A stretch of DNA of 64,000 nucleotides from Cohnella sp. SGD-V74 (GTDB lineage Bacteria; Bacillota; Bacilli; Paenibacillales; Paenibacillaceae), in assembly GCF_003001675.1 (NCBI RefSeq), contig NZ_PVYW01000024.1, forward strand, positions 62,001-126,000. Reading direction: 5' to 3'. The position numbers were made by a program, and so were the translations under genes. Positions 45,401-51,539 of the stretch are shown in pieces (positions within the stretch are counted from its first letter, which is position 1; every line of letters begins with the position of its first letter). Under the pieces are notes generated by a model, which was given only the letters and a program-made list of their open reading frames with translations, did not search any database and had not been told where the DNA came from.

Positions 45401-45773
45401 AGCTGATCGTTCTGGCATAGAAGGACGCCAGCAGCACATCGTCCTTCTCGATAGCCGCCTCTACGGGAATGACGTACTGCAGCAAATATGTGCCCGGCGG
45501 CTCCACATGGGTCGTAAAGCGCAACGCCGATGAGAATGGCTGACCTTCCGCGGCTATTTCATCCACCTCGCCATAGGACGGAGCTTCCGGGTTAAGCGCG
45601 GCGCCCGGTGCCGCCAGATCGGCAATGACGATCTCGATTCCGGGCAAGCCGTTCAATTCTTCTTCCGTCAGGGGCTGAGCCATCGCCGTGAAGGACTGCA
45701 GCGGCGTCAGCAGCAGCAAGCACGCCAACAGGAAAGAAAGCATCTTGCAACCTGTTCGTTTCACGTTCCCCAT
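39477..45773 (-). CDS. Giant SLH-anchored GH10 endo-xylanase with nine FN3 domains and a DNRLRE domain
   Basis: This 2098-residue secreted protein has a signal peptide (KMLSFLLACLLLLTPLQSFTAMAQ), a CBM4/9-like sandwich (about 40-200), a GH10 catalytic domain (about 260-555) with acid/base Glu384 in DWDVLNEP and nucleophile Glu485 in AITEFDF, and a CarboxypepD_reg-like module. Nine FN3 repeats follow (pattern VTAYRVYxNG...YxFxVEAxDxxGN), four before and five after a DNRLRE structural domain (FPSDDAFIQ...WSETAVNWANKP). It ends with a stalk domain and three SLH repeats (ITRADFA, ITRQDMF, SSRAEAA). It is a wall-bound xylanase held away from the surface. The start is ATG 45773; a GTG nine bases inside has better SD spacing. 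Confidence 0.95.
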   Translation of the reverse strand: MGNVKRTGCKMLSFLLACLLLLTPLQSFTAMAQPLTEEELNGLPGIEIVIADLAAPGAALNPEAPSYGEVDEIAAEGQPFSSALRFTTHVEPPGTYLLQYVIPVEAAIEKDDVLLASFYARTISSTHETAEGRLSLVMEKTETWEKSVNETVSVPSEWKRFLIPIKAALTMEEGTPQVTLRLGYKPQVLEVAELKVINYKKLVTIDQLPSTPIYYEGMEDDAPWRDEANARIEQIRKGDLEVQVVDGDGLPVAGADVRVEMKRHAFRFGTAVNSSLLFGNGADSDRYRALLKENFNSVVMENEMKWAWWEADRARTVNMYNWLGENGFDIRGHALLWDGPTRMPADIGGLLGDKAALEKRIRDHFHELAGYFQGRLFDWDVLNEPVLNSMIRSVHGEETMADWFMWAKEADPAAKLFLNETQILGVSAPVIGNLTHLLEVLRQREAPIDGIGIQAHFGSTPASPMAFYDQLTYFAQYAPEIAITEFDFNTPREDIQAKFTHDLLLATFSHPNVTSFTMWGFWDGAHWQSNAPLYRNDWSLKPSGEQWRSLIYDTWWTDQSGVTDAEGRYGTRGFYGDYEVTVDYGGVIQTVRTSLVQGGDNRLIVVLGQPGETESDAFEPLPVPTQTGDITAPVWPYGSVFAVSEASPTSATIVWPTAYDNTGVARYEVYRDGSLAAELPAHVTSYDASELELGRSYSFAIAAVDGSGNRSIASPSIAVASAEGEDATRPGWNKGSYLTVSDLGRNGVSLSWPAAVDNDGAASYRIYLNGQPVGETNERSYRLDGLADYMLYTVCIEAKDWEGNLSQGGPIVTFRTLGAADSTPPVWTNPSVLSVADITADGVTVSWSAAQDARGVTAYRLFKDEMEIVTLPSSVRSYRIGGLSPNTAYGFKVEAADGSGNWSASGPTVEARTAAETDQEAPLWPDTRKLAYSSLADRSLSLSWTAAHDNIAVTAYRVYGNDGVIAELEAAETGFSVTGLEPGETYAFRVEAGDAAGNWTTNGPSVEARTFEGVVRTEHKLFPSDDAFIQAPTTLGGDGTTNNLDYLRYKNAAGLSGSEQNKNTGNNRRAYLKFPLDSLTGSVYEASLNLYVFAVQTPNMDIGMDLYAVGDGWSETAVNWANKPADGERLGSAVVRNQGFWKTFEVADYVTGQATGDGAASFKLQDDSWVDQNVDFYSKEASGANEPFRPYLFVKTEEIPADEESPVWTDGELTLTDVAPHAVRLIWSGAEDDRGINGYVVYRNGNAIAELGADAHSYEASGLSPDTAYTFRVEARDGVRQSDTGPSAALTTPAADTIAPVWPQSASLDITDIGRHSALLTWSPAEDNYGVETYAIYNGSALIATVQGDVLSYRAIGLTAGTEHRFSVAALDAAGNETEGPVRSATTLTADTSEPIWAGGSSLQANGITASALLLEWPEATDDTGVQRYVIYGNGSPIAETAKEVTSYYITGLNEGTLYDLAVVAVDAAGNRSQPLGLNEVRTLDADTITPQWPTGSRVTAERLSDRTVLRWDAAVDNVGIAKYDIYRDGVWMAEVTGDLTEYTVSGAPDEADVYKIEARDPTGNATVFGPATSDPDIPVPRDTTPPGWPAGSTLASEAVTATSVKLVWSEAVDRMGVTGYRVYVNGQLTATTEQTAWLTSGLNGSTTYTFKVEAGDEAGNWSTNGPSLQIATLPVSSGQPSNPGTGAGSGVAESASSPSIEERNGGVQIVFSTGQLKLDGRQASASVDADTLRKAFSKTEAKGGAATGSRISVVLPVTAGASGYRLELPDAFLAEGAPGDRIEVVTPLGSLLLPGRMLQGEVGEAQRDTISIGIASAESVNLAAVRGEIRTAIRLEASTGGRMLSFDSASAEIEVRLPYALTAGERNRADLLNVWRIGSDGTTRLVPSGRYDEASGEIVFLANPLGVFAVSYLQRSFRDLSEVPWASDAVLALAAKGMIDGVSEHAFKPSAAITRADFAKLLVAALGLKADPAGSFADVKEGDYYYEAVGIAHKLGIVNGRGGGLFAPKEKITRQDMFVMLARALSIAGKPLPEATADSADAYLDQDSVADYARRAIAALGEEGLVQGSGGNINPLRHSSRAEAAVMLYRLFYYVYR

Positions 45774-45802
45774 CCTTTCTCTTCAAATATCGAGCGTATG
45801 CG

Positions 45803-45835
45803 ACCCGCCCGAAGCGCTGTAGCTTCAGGCGGGGT
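45803..45835 (-). terminator. Intercistronic hairpin between binding protein and GH10 gene
   Basis: CCCGCCTGAAGC pairs with GCTTCGGGCGGG around a small loop on the minus strand. There is no T tract, so it should protect the binding-protein mRNA or partly attenuate transcription into the xylanase gene. Confidence 0.6.
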
Positions 45836-45844
45836 GCTGCATTG

Positions 45845-47419
45845 CTATTGGCGGTTAGCGTTATACCAGTCGGTCAACTCCTTGATCACGTCGTTGCCGC
45901 CTTGCTTCTTCCAGCTTTCGACGAATTCGTCGAAGTAATCAAGCGGCTTCTCGCCAAGCATGATCTTCGCCGCCGCTTCCTGGAACGAACCTTTATAGGA
46001 CAAATCGGCGTTCTTCGTCAGCGTCTCCGACGGCGGCATGCCGGCAGTCAGGTTCGGCAAGCCCTCCGCCTGGGAGGTCTTGATGGTCTCAACCAGCTTG
46101 TTGTAGGACTCTTCGTTGTTAATCAGCACCTTCTGCGCCTGCTCGTGGAATCCGTGCAGCGTGAAGACGGCCGTCCGCCAGCGTAAGTCGGTATCGGCAT
46201 CCGAATTGTACGAGAGAGCGTCGCCGTTCTTCGTATACGTATCGCCTTCGATGCCGAGCTCGGTGAATAGCTGACCTTCTTCGGAAATGAGCCAATCGAA
46301 CATTTGCACGATCGCGGCCGGATCTTTGGCATCCTTATGCACGACGAACGTCTTCAGGACGGGCTTCTCCACTCGTCCGAGCGGTCCTTCGTAGCCTGCG
46401 CCTCTAGGCGTAGGGATGGCGACTACGTTCGGATTTTTGTCCGGCAGCAACGTACTCAGCTCCTTTTGCCAAGGATCCCATACGCCGAACACGACATGGT
46501 TCCACGAGCCGACAAGGTCGGACTTGATCTTCTGATCCCAGATCGCCCTTGTGTTCGTCAGCATCTCCGCATCGATCAGCTTCTCCTCATACATCGTGCG
46601 CAGCAGCCCGAGCGCGTTCTTCATGTCGGGGTGTACATGCCCCGGAATAATTTCGCCATTGCTCATGATGTTCGCATCTACATTGATTCCGAACATGCCG
46701 AAGATGTTGTCTGCCCATTCGAATTTCTCGCGGCTGGAGAAAGGAATTTCATCCTTCTTGCCGTTGCCGTTCGGATCGTTGTCGCGGAATGCGCGCAGCA
46801 TGTCGAGAAATTCGTCGGACGTCTTCGGCACGTCGATGTTCAACTTGTCCATCCAATCCTTACGGACGAAGATAACGCGTTCGGCGGGAGCGTTGCCTTG
46901 CGCCATTTGCGGGATAGCCAGTATTTGACCGTTCAGCGTCACGGCGTCCCAAGCGGATTGGGAGATGTACTTCTTCAAATTCGGGCCGTACTCGTCGATG
47001 TAAGGCTTCAAGTCGAGCGCAAGCCCGTTCGTGACGAGCTCCGAATTCTCGATGCCCCATACCTGATGAACGTCCGGGATGTCTCCGGAAGCGAACTTGA
47101 GCCGGAGCTGCTCCATATAGTTTTCATGCGGCAGGAACGTAATATCGAGATCGGTATTGGTTTTGTCGCCCAAATATTTGACCGTAGCAAGGTCCATCGA
47201 CTTGCCCGCCGGAATCTGCTGAGCATGGTTGGAGATGAACAATGAGATTTTCGCCGGCGCCGCCGGCGTTTCGCTAGCCTTCGTCTGGTCGGCCGAAGCC
47301 GCAGGCGCCGACTGAGACGGCTGCGAAGTATTCCCGCCGCCCGACGCGCAAGCCGCCAAACTGCCGAGCAAGACGACGCTGCATAATGCTGTGACCCACT
47401 TTGTCCCGTTAATCTTCAT
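45845..47419 (-). CDS. Extracellular sugar-binding lipoprotein (LplA-like)
   Basis: The 524-residue product starts MKINGTKWVTALCSVVLLGSLAACASGG with lipobox LAAC, then a Ser/Gln/Ala-rich linker and a long solute-binding domain (DKTNTDLDITFLPHENYMEQLRLKFASGDIPDVHQV). The length and the ENSELVTNGLALDLKPYIDEYGPNLKKYI segment fit the LplA/YtcQ group that binds oligosaccharides for Lpl-type permeases. GGGAGG lies upstream. Next to a GH10 xylanase it probably binds xylo-oligosaccharides. Confidence 0.93.
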   Translation of the reverse strand: MKINGTKWVTALCSVVLLGSLAACASGGGNTSQPSQSAPAASADQTKASETPAAPAKISLFISNHAQQIPAGKSMDLATVKYLGDKTNTDLDITFLPHENYMEQLRLKFASGDIPDVHQVWGIENSELVTNGLALDLKPYIDEYGPNLKKYISQSAWDAVTLNGQILAIPQMAQGNAPAERVIFVRKDWMDKLNIDVPKTSDEFLDMLRAFRDNDPNGNGKKDEIPFSSREKFEWADNIFGMFGINVDANIMSNGEIIPGHVHPDMKNALGLLRTMYEEKLIDAEMLTNTRAIWDQKIKSDLVGSWNHVVFGVWDPWQKELSTLLPDKNPNVVAIPTPRGAGYEGPLGRVEKPVLKTFVVHKDAKDPAAIVQMFDWLISEEGQLFTELGIEGDTYTKNGDALSYNSDADTDLRWRTAVFTLHGFHEQAQKVLINNEESYNKLVETIKTSQAEGLPNLTAGMPPSETLTKNADLSYKGSFQEAAAKIMLGEKPLDYFDEFVESWKKQGGNDVIKELTDWYNANRQ

Positions 47420-47498
47420 TTAGAAATGCCTCCCTAGTTATAATAGCTGACCCCTGCCGATAATGCCTTCATGCACCGTTGAAGCCGCATCACCTCCG

Positions 47499-47513
47499 GC
47501 CGGAATATCCGGC
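47499..47513 (-). terminator. Small intercistronic hairpin between permease and binding protein
   Basis: GCCGGA-TAT-TCCGGC on the minus strand forms a six-base stem immediately after the permease stop codon. It is one of several hairpins around the binding-protein genes of this window. Confidence 0.4.
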
Positions 47514-47514
47514 G

Positions 47515-48399
47515 TTATTCCTTCACCGACCCTAACAGCGCTCCTTTAATAAAATGCTTCTGCAAAAACGGATACACGATAATGATCGGCACCGTGGCCA
47601 CGACGATGGTCGCCATCTGCAACCCTTGCGGCGTAACGGCGGTCGACAGCTCCAGCAGCGACTCTCCGCCTCCGACGGAATCCATATCGAATTGCGAAAT
47701 TAGGTTGTATAAGTACAATTGAAGCGGCTGGAGCGCCCGATCCGTAATGTAGAGCAGCGGCCCGAAGTAATTGTTCCAGTGGCCCACAGCGTAGAACAGA
47801 ATCAAGGTGACGTTGATCGGCATAATCAACGGGGCCACGATTTTCCAGACGATGCGGTATTCGGACATGCCGTCCACCCTTGCCGCTTCGAACATCTCCT
47901 CCGGCAGCGTTCGTATGAAGGTGATGCACAGCATCATGTTGAATGCGCTGATCGCTCCGGGAATAATGAGCGCCCATATGCTGTTGAGCAGCGCCAAATT
48001 TTTGATCAGCAAATACATCGGTACGATCGGCGCCTGAAAAATCATCGTGAAAATGATGAACAGGAGTATGATTTTGCGCCCGCCCAGCCAACTCTTCGAC
48101 AGCGGGTATGACGTCAGAATCGTCAGCAGCATGTTGATTGTTGTGCCGATGAGCACGATTTGCAGCGTCACACCGAAGGAGCGCCAGAACACCCCGTTTT
48201 GCACGACGTATTCGTAGTTTTTCAGATTAAAGCCGACGGGCCACAGCTTAACCTGTGAATGAATGATCGCTTCGTTCGAGCTGAGCGAGCCCGCGATAAC
48301 GTTGAGCAGCGGAATGATGACCGCCACGCAAAACAGCAGCAGCACCGCGATGTTCGCAGAATCGAATACTTTCTCTCCCCATGATCGCCTTATTTTCAT
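47515..48399 (-). CDS. ABC transporter permease (LplC/YtcP-like)
   Basis: The 294-residue protein has six hydrophobic segments and the EAA loop EEMFEAARVDGMSEYRIVWKIVAPLIMP, ending with the family signature FLQKHFIKGALLGSVKE. It also carries GGGESLLELSTAVTPQGLQMATIVVATVPI, a typical LplC stretch. It pairs with the LplB-like permease encoded 16 bases upstream. Confidence 0.94.
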   Translation of the reverse strand: MKIRRSWGEKVFDSANIAVLLLFCVAVIIPLLNVIAGSLSSNEAIIHSQVKLWPVGFNLKNYEYVVQNGVFWRSFGVTLQIVLIGTTINMLLTILTSYPLSKSWLGGRKIILLFIIFTMIFQAPIVPMYLLIKNLALLNSIWALIIPGAISAFNMMLCITFIRTLPEEMFEAARVDGMSEYRIVWKIVAPLIMPINVTLILFYAVGHWNNYFGPLLYITDRALQPLQLYLYNLISQFDMDSVGGGESLLELSTAVTPQGLQMATIVVATVPIIIVYPFLQKHFIKGALLGSVKE

Positions 48400-48415
48400 C
48401 TTGCATTCCGCCCCT

Positions 48416-49378
48416 TTAATAGAGTCCTTCGCCCGTTGTCATCTTGCTGACGCGGTTGGCGATCACCAGAAGTACGAACCCGACGACCGATTTGAACAGC
48501 CCGATTGCGGTTGTAATGCTGTATTGCCCCTGTAAAATGCCGGCGCGGTAGGTGTAGGTGTCGAATACATCGCCGGTCTCGTACGTCGCCGGATTCAGGA
48601 ACTGCCAGATTTGCTCAAAGCCGGAATCCATGACATGTCCGATTTTCAGCATGAGCAGAATCATGATGGCCGGCAGTATGCCGGGTAGGGAAATGTGTAG
48701 GAATTGCTTCCAACGGTTCGCCCCATCCATGCGCGCCGCCTCGTAGAGCGCCGGGTTGATACCCGCGAGCGCCGCGATGAAAATAATCGAGTTCCAGCCC
48801 ATCTCTTTCCAGATTCCCGATGAAATAATGATCGTTCGGAAATATTCCGGCTTCTGAAGGAACGCGATCGATTCGCCGCCCGTCGCCGCGATCAACTGGT
48901 TGACCAGTCCTTGGGAAGGAGACAGCAGCATGTAGGTAAGGCCGAACACGATCGTCCACGAAATAAAATGAGGCAAATACAGCACCGTCTGCACGATGCG
49001 TTTGTACGCCATTGATCTGACCTCGTTCAGCAGGCAAGCGAGGACGATCGGCAGCGGAAACGCGAACACGATCTGGTAGAGGCTGATAATCAGCGTATTG
49101 CGCAGCAGCCTCGTGAACTTGTCGTACGTAAACAACTGCTCGAACCATTTGAAACCGACCCAATCGCTGCCTGAGAACCCTTTGAAAATGTTGAAATCCT
49201 GAAACGCGATCACGCTGCCGAACAGCGGAAAATACTTAAAAACCAGAAAATAAAGGATACCGGGCACCAGCATCAGATAGAAGGCTCTGTGCCTCAGCAC
49301 GTATTTCCAGAAGCCCGGCTTCTTCGGAGTTCCTGTAGACAGCTTCGCAATAGCTCCGTTCACGGTACCGCTTTCCAT
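48416..49378 (-). CDS. ABC transporter permease (LplB/YteP-like)
   Basis: The 320-residue protein has six membrane segments and hallmarks of LplB-type permeases: LRHRAFYLMLVPGILYFLVFKYFPLFGSVIAFQDFNIFKGF near the N-terminus, EAARMDGANRWKQFLHISLPGILP as EAA loop, and GDVFDTYTYRAGILQGQYSITTAIGLFKSVVG. It is the first gene of the xylan transport operon and follows a TATAAT promoter. No ATPase is encoded nearby, as is usual for this class. Confidence 0.94.
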   Translation of the reverse strand: MESGTVNGAIAKLSTGTPKKPGFWKYVLRHRAFYLMLVPGILYFLVFKYFPLFGSVIAFQDFNIFKGFSGSDWVGFKWFEQLFTYDKFTRLLRNTLIISLYQIVFAFPLPIVLACLLNEVRSMAYKRIVQTVLYLPHFISWTIVFGLTYMLLSPSQGLVNQLIAATGGESIAFLQKPEYFRTIIISSGIWKEMGWNSIIFIAALAGINPALYEAARMDGANRWKQFLHISLPGILPAIMILLMLKIGHVMDSGFEQIWQFLNPATYETGDVFDTYTYRAGILQGQYSITTAIGLFKSVVGFVLLVIANRVSKMTTGEGLY

Positions 49379-49414
49379 GCTCTCTCACCCTTATGTCTAT
49401 TTTTCTCGCGCTTT

Positions 49415-49444
49415 CATTATAGGATTCGCCCTCTTCCCCCAACA
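49415..49444 (-). promoter_or_regulatory. SigA-type promoter of the xylan transporter operon
   Basis: On the minus strand -35 TTGTTG (49439-49444) is followed after 18 bases by a perfect TATAAT (49415-49420), about 35 bases upstream of the first permease ATG. Confidence 0.6.
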
Positions 49445-49458
49445 ATGTGGCCAAGTTT

Positions 49459-49477
49459 CGATTTACTGCAGTAATCG
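49459..49477. promoter_or_regulatory. Palindrome upstream of the promoter, candidate YesN operator
   Basis: CGATTTACTGCAGTAATCG is a palindrome with a single unpaired base, centred about 14 bases upstream of the -35 box. This is where an activator such as the nearby YesN-type regulator would bind. Confidence 0.45.
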
Positions 49478-49497
49478 TCTTCCGTTTTGCCGCATGA

Positions 49498-49565
49498 CAA
49501 AAACACCCCCGCAACCGGTAGGAGCGTAAGCCGCTAATGGCTTCTCTCTCACTGTTGCGGGGGTG
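49498..49565 (-). terminator. Rho-independent terminator with branched hairpin
   Basis: On the minus strand CACCCCCGCAAC pairs with GTTGCGGGGGTG, enclosing a small AAGCC/GGCTT hairpin, followed by TTTTTG. It would end transcripts from the glutathione peroxidase side before the transporter promoter. Confidence 0.75.
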
Positions 49566-49567
49566 CA

Positions 49568-49661
49568 AGCAAAAACGTCTTCGGCGTCCTCTGGACGATG
49601 AATGCGTTTTGTCGGAGACGATTCAGATAAGGATAGCGGATTTTTATACTTGCTGAATCGT
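49568..49661. repeat. Second repeat family, copy 2
   Basis: About 88% identical over 94 bp to 33548-33640. The second hairpin is perfect here (CGATTCAG with CTGAATCG) and the first keeps most pairs despite several base changes. It abuts repeat copy B. Confidence 0.75.
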
Positions 49662-49670
49662 TAAACAAAG

Positions 49671-49861
49671 TGGGGCTGTCCCGTAAGTCAGGCAACGGAA
49701 TATTATCGAGATAGAAATAGGGTATGTATCTCCTGTAGAGCGAAGCGCCTGCCTCTTACGGTCATGAAATTACCCTGCCACGGGTTTAACTATTCCGATT
49801 TCATGACCGTAACAGCAGCGGAAGGAGATACATACCCTGTTCATGTCCACCGATAATTCTA
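49671..49861. repeat. Palindromic repeat element, copy B
   Basis: This element begins TGGGGCTGTCCCGTAAGT and contains nested inverted repeats: AGGGTATGTATCTCC with GGAGATACATACCCT, ACGGTCATGAAAT with ATTTCATGACCGT, and ACCC with GGGT. In reverse orientation its core matches copy A (13712-13931), including GAGGCAG and TTAA-CCCGTG-AGGGT. The far terminal repeat is not recognisable. With copy 2 of the second family and the terminator it accounts for the 530-bp gene-free stretch. Confidence 0.75.
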
Positions 49862-49909
49862 GTTGTTGCTCCGTGACTTCTCGTGGAACAAGTCCGCTTA
49901 CTCGCGCGT

Positions 49910-50455
49910 CTACAGCAGCTTCTCGATTTCCGGAGCGATCTCCTCCGGAAGAACGGGAGGCTCGAACCGAGCGACGACCTGACCGTCGCGATCGACGAGA
50001 AACTTGGCGAAGTTCCATTTGATGTCGTTGTCCAGCAGCTTGTCCGGCATGTTATTGGCAAACATCGCGTGGAATTTCTGTCCGGACGGTTGCGTCTGGT
50101 CGAAGCCTTCGAACGGCTTCTCCCCGGTCAGATAGGCGTACAGCGGGTGCCTGGCGTCTCCGTTGACGTCGATCTTCTCGAAGAGAGGGAACGATACGCC
50201 GTAATTGACCTGGCAGAACTGTTCCACCTCGGAGTTGGAGCCGGGCTCTTGGGCGCCGAACTGGTTGCAAGGGAAGCCCAGAATGACGAGGCCGCGATCC
50301 TTGTACTGCTGATACAGCTTCTCGAGCCCTTCGTACTGCGGCGTCAATCCGCACTTGCTGGCCGTGTTGACGATGAGGACGACTTGGCCCCGGTATGTAT
50401 CGAGCCCGACTTCTTCTCCCTTGATCGTGTTCGCTTTGAAATCATAAATTCCCAT
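49910..50455 (-). CDS. Glutathione peroxidase family thiol peroxidase (BsaA-like)
   Basis: The start at 50455 (MGIYDFKANTIKGEE) has GGAGG seven bases upstream. The 181-residue cytoplasmic protein shows NTASKCGLTPQY with the peroxidatic Cys35 (Cys, not selenocysteine), GFPCNQFGAQEPGS with the conserved Gln, and IKWNFAKFLVDRDG with the conserved Trp and Asn. Bacterial members reduce organic hydroperoxides with thioredoxin. It stands alone between repeats and the Phd/Uma2 gene. Confidence 0.95.
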   Translation of the reverse strand: MGIYDFKANTIKGEEVGLDTYRGQVVLIVNTASKCGLTPQYEGLEKLYQQYKDRGLVILGFPCNQFGAQEPGSNSEVEQFCQVNYGVSFPLFEKIDVNGDARHPLYAYLTGEKPFEGFDQTQPSGQKFHAMFANNMPDKLLDNDIKWNFAKFLVDRDGQVVARFEPPVLPEEIAPEIEKLL

Positions 50456-50545
50456 GATCGAACCTCCTCGAAATGTCGTGATATCTTCAGTGTACACCAG
50501 ATCAAGCGCGGATTAAAATGCGACCCCGGCTATTCCTTCGAGGCA

Positions 50546-51283
50546 TTACTGAAACAGGCGATTCAGCTCCGCGCTCAACTCCTCGAAGATATAGGACTTA
50601 GCCGTCTCTCCGAGCCGGAACGTCGCGTTCTCCGCGATCTCCCCATCCGCAAACCGGTATACCGTAATTTCCTTCGAGAACGGGTTCACGATCCAGTACT
50701 CCTTCACGCCGCTCCTCATATACAAATCGGCTTTGCGAAGGAGATCCTTGCGCCGGGTGCTTTCCGACAAGATCTCCGCAAGCAAGGCCGGTACGCCCTT
50801 GTAGTACCCGTCTGCGTCAAGATGCTCCTCCAGATCGCAAATGATCATGAGGTCAGGCTGCACGACGTTGAGCTGGTCCTGTCTTTCGATTCGACGCAAC
50901 TGAATATCGTAAGGCGCGACGAACGGCCGGCACGACTTTCCTTGAGACCAACTGTGGAACATAACCGCCAGTTCCATCAGTGCGATCTGATGATCCGTCT
51001 TGGGCGAGGCCATCGCGTAGATCTCGCCGTCGATATATTCGTACCGTTCCTCTTCATTGTCCTTCGACAGCGCCTGAAACTCTTCGAACGTTGCCTTCCG
51101 GCCGCCATGGTTTCCGAATTCGTACGAGGCTCTGCGCTCCGCGACGACTCCGGCGCTGCTCTCGTCCACCGCCGTCAGCTTGGCGATCTCCCTGCCGTTG
51201 CGCGTTACGATGACGTCTTCGTGCGCTGCGATAGCCAAATACTTCCCGAAGTTGTTTTGCACCTCGGTAGAGCTGACTTTCAT
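50546..51283 (-). CDS. Phd/YefM-like antitoxin domain fused to Uma2-family nuclease-like domain
   Basis: The first 45 residues (KVSSTEVQNNFGKYLAIAAHEDVIVTRNGREIAKL) are a Phd/YefM antitoxin DNA-binding module. A linker leads to a Uma2/DUF820 domain of PD-(D/E)xK type (FEEFQALSKDNEEERYEYIDGEIYAMASP, VVQPDLMIICD, LLAEILSESTRRKDLLRKADLYMRSGVKEYWIVNP) from about residue 60 to 230. The single chain thus joins a repressor/antitoxin head to a nuclease fold, and no separate toxin gene is adjacent. GGGGAG lies six bases before the ATG. Two TTAGCTAA palindromes lie just upstream (51311-51327) and may be its operator. Function is unproven. Confidence 0.85.
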   Translation of the reverse strand: MKVSSTEVQNNFGKYLAIAAHEDVIVTRNGREIAKLTAVDESSAGVVAERRASYEFGNHGGRKATFEEFQALSKDNEEERYEYIDGEIYAMASPKTDHQIALMELAVMFHSWSQGKSCRPFVAPYDIQLRRIERQDQLNVVQPDLMIICDLEEHLDADGYYKGVPALLAEILSESTRRKDLLRKADLYMRSGVKEYWIVNPFSKEITVYRFADGEIAENATFRLGETAKSYIFEELSAELNRLFQ

Positions 51284-51310
51284 GCGCTCTCCCCCTATGC
51301 GAAATTAATT

Positions 51311-51327
51311 TTAGCTAATTTAGCTAA
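51311..51327. promoter_or_regulatory. Tandem palindromes upstream of the Phd/Uma2 fusion gene
   Basis: Two perfect copies of the 8-bp palindrome TTAGCTAA (51311-51318 and 51320-51327) are spaced nine bases centre to centre, 28 to 44 bases upstream of the start codon. Phd/YefM proteins repress their own promoters through short adjacent palindromes, so this is a candidate autoregulatory operator. Confidence 0.5.
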
Positions 51328-51446
51328 TCCAAATCTCGCATATCGCTATTGTTTTGTCAATTTGCATCGCCGGCCTGCGGGACACATGCGGATCGTTTAA
51401 ATATTCTACAACCTATTTCTACTATTCTACGATATCTCGCAATCCT

Positions 51447-51477
51447 TTGCCTTATGCGGGAAATCCTTATTTATAAT
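51447..51477 (+). promoter_or_regulatory. Candidate promoter of the second YesN/YesM operon
   Basis: TATAAT at 51472-51477 with TTGCCT at 51447-51452, a 19-base spacer that is longer than ideal. It lies 62 bases upstream of the regulator start. Confidence 0.4.
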
Positions 51478-51539
51478 AGTGTTGCGAGCCTTTATGATGA
51501 GGATAAAAGCACATCTGGAACAGACAGGGGGAAGCAGCC

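Noticed and set aside
43728..45533. 601-codon plus-strand frame opposite the GH10 domain
   Set aside because: Antisense shadow of the catalytic domain, with Arg/His-rich composition.
49883..51400. 505-codon plus-strand frame over glutathione peroxidase and the Phd/Uma2 gene
   Set aside because: It spans two real genes and their intergenic gap in antisense, with no domain.
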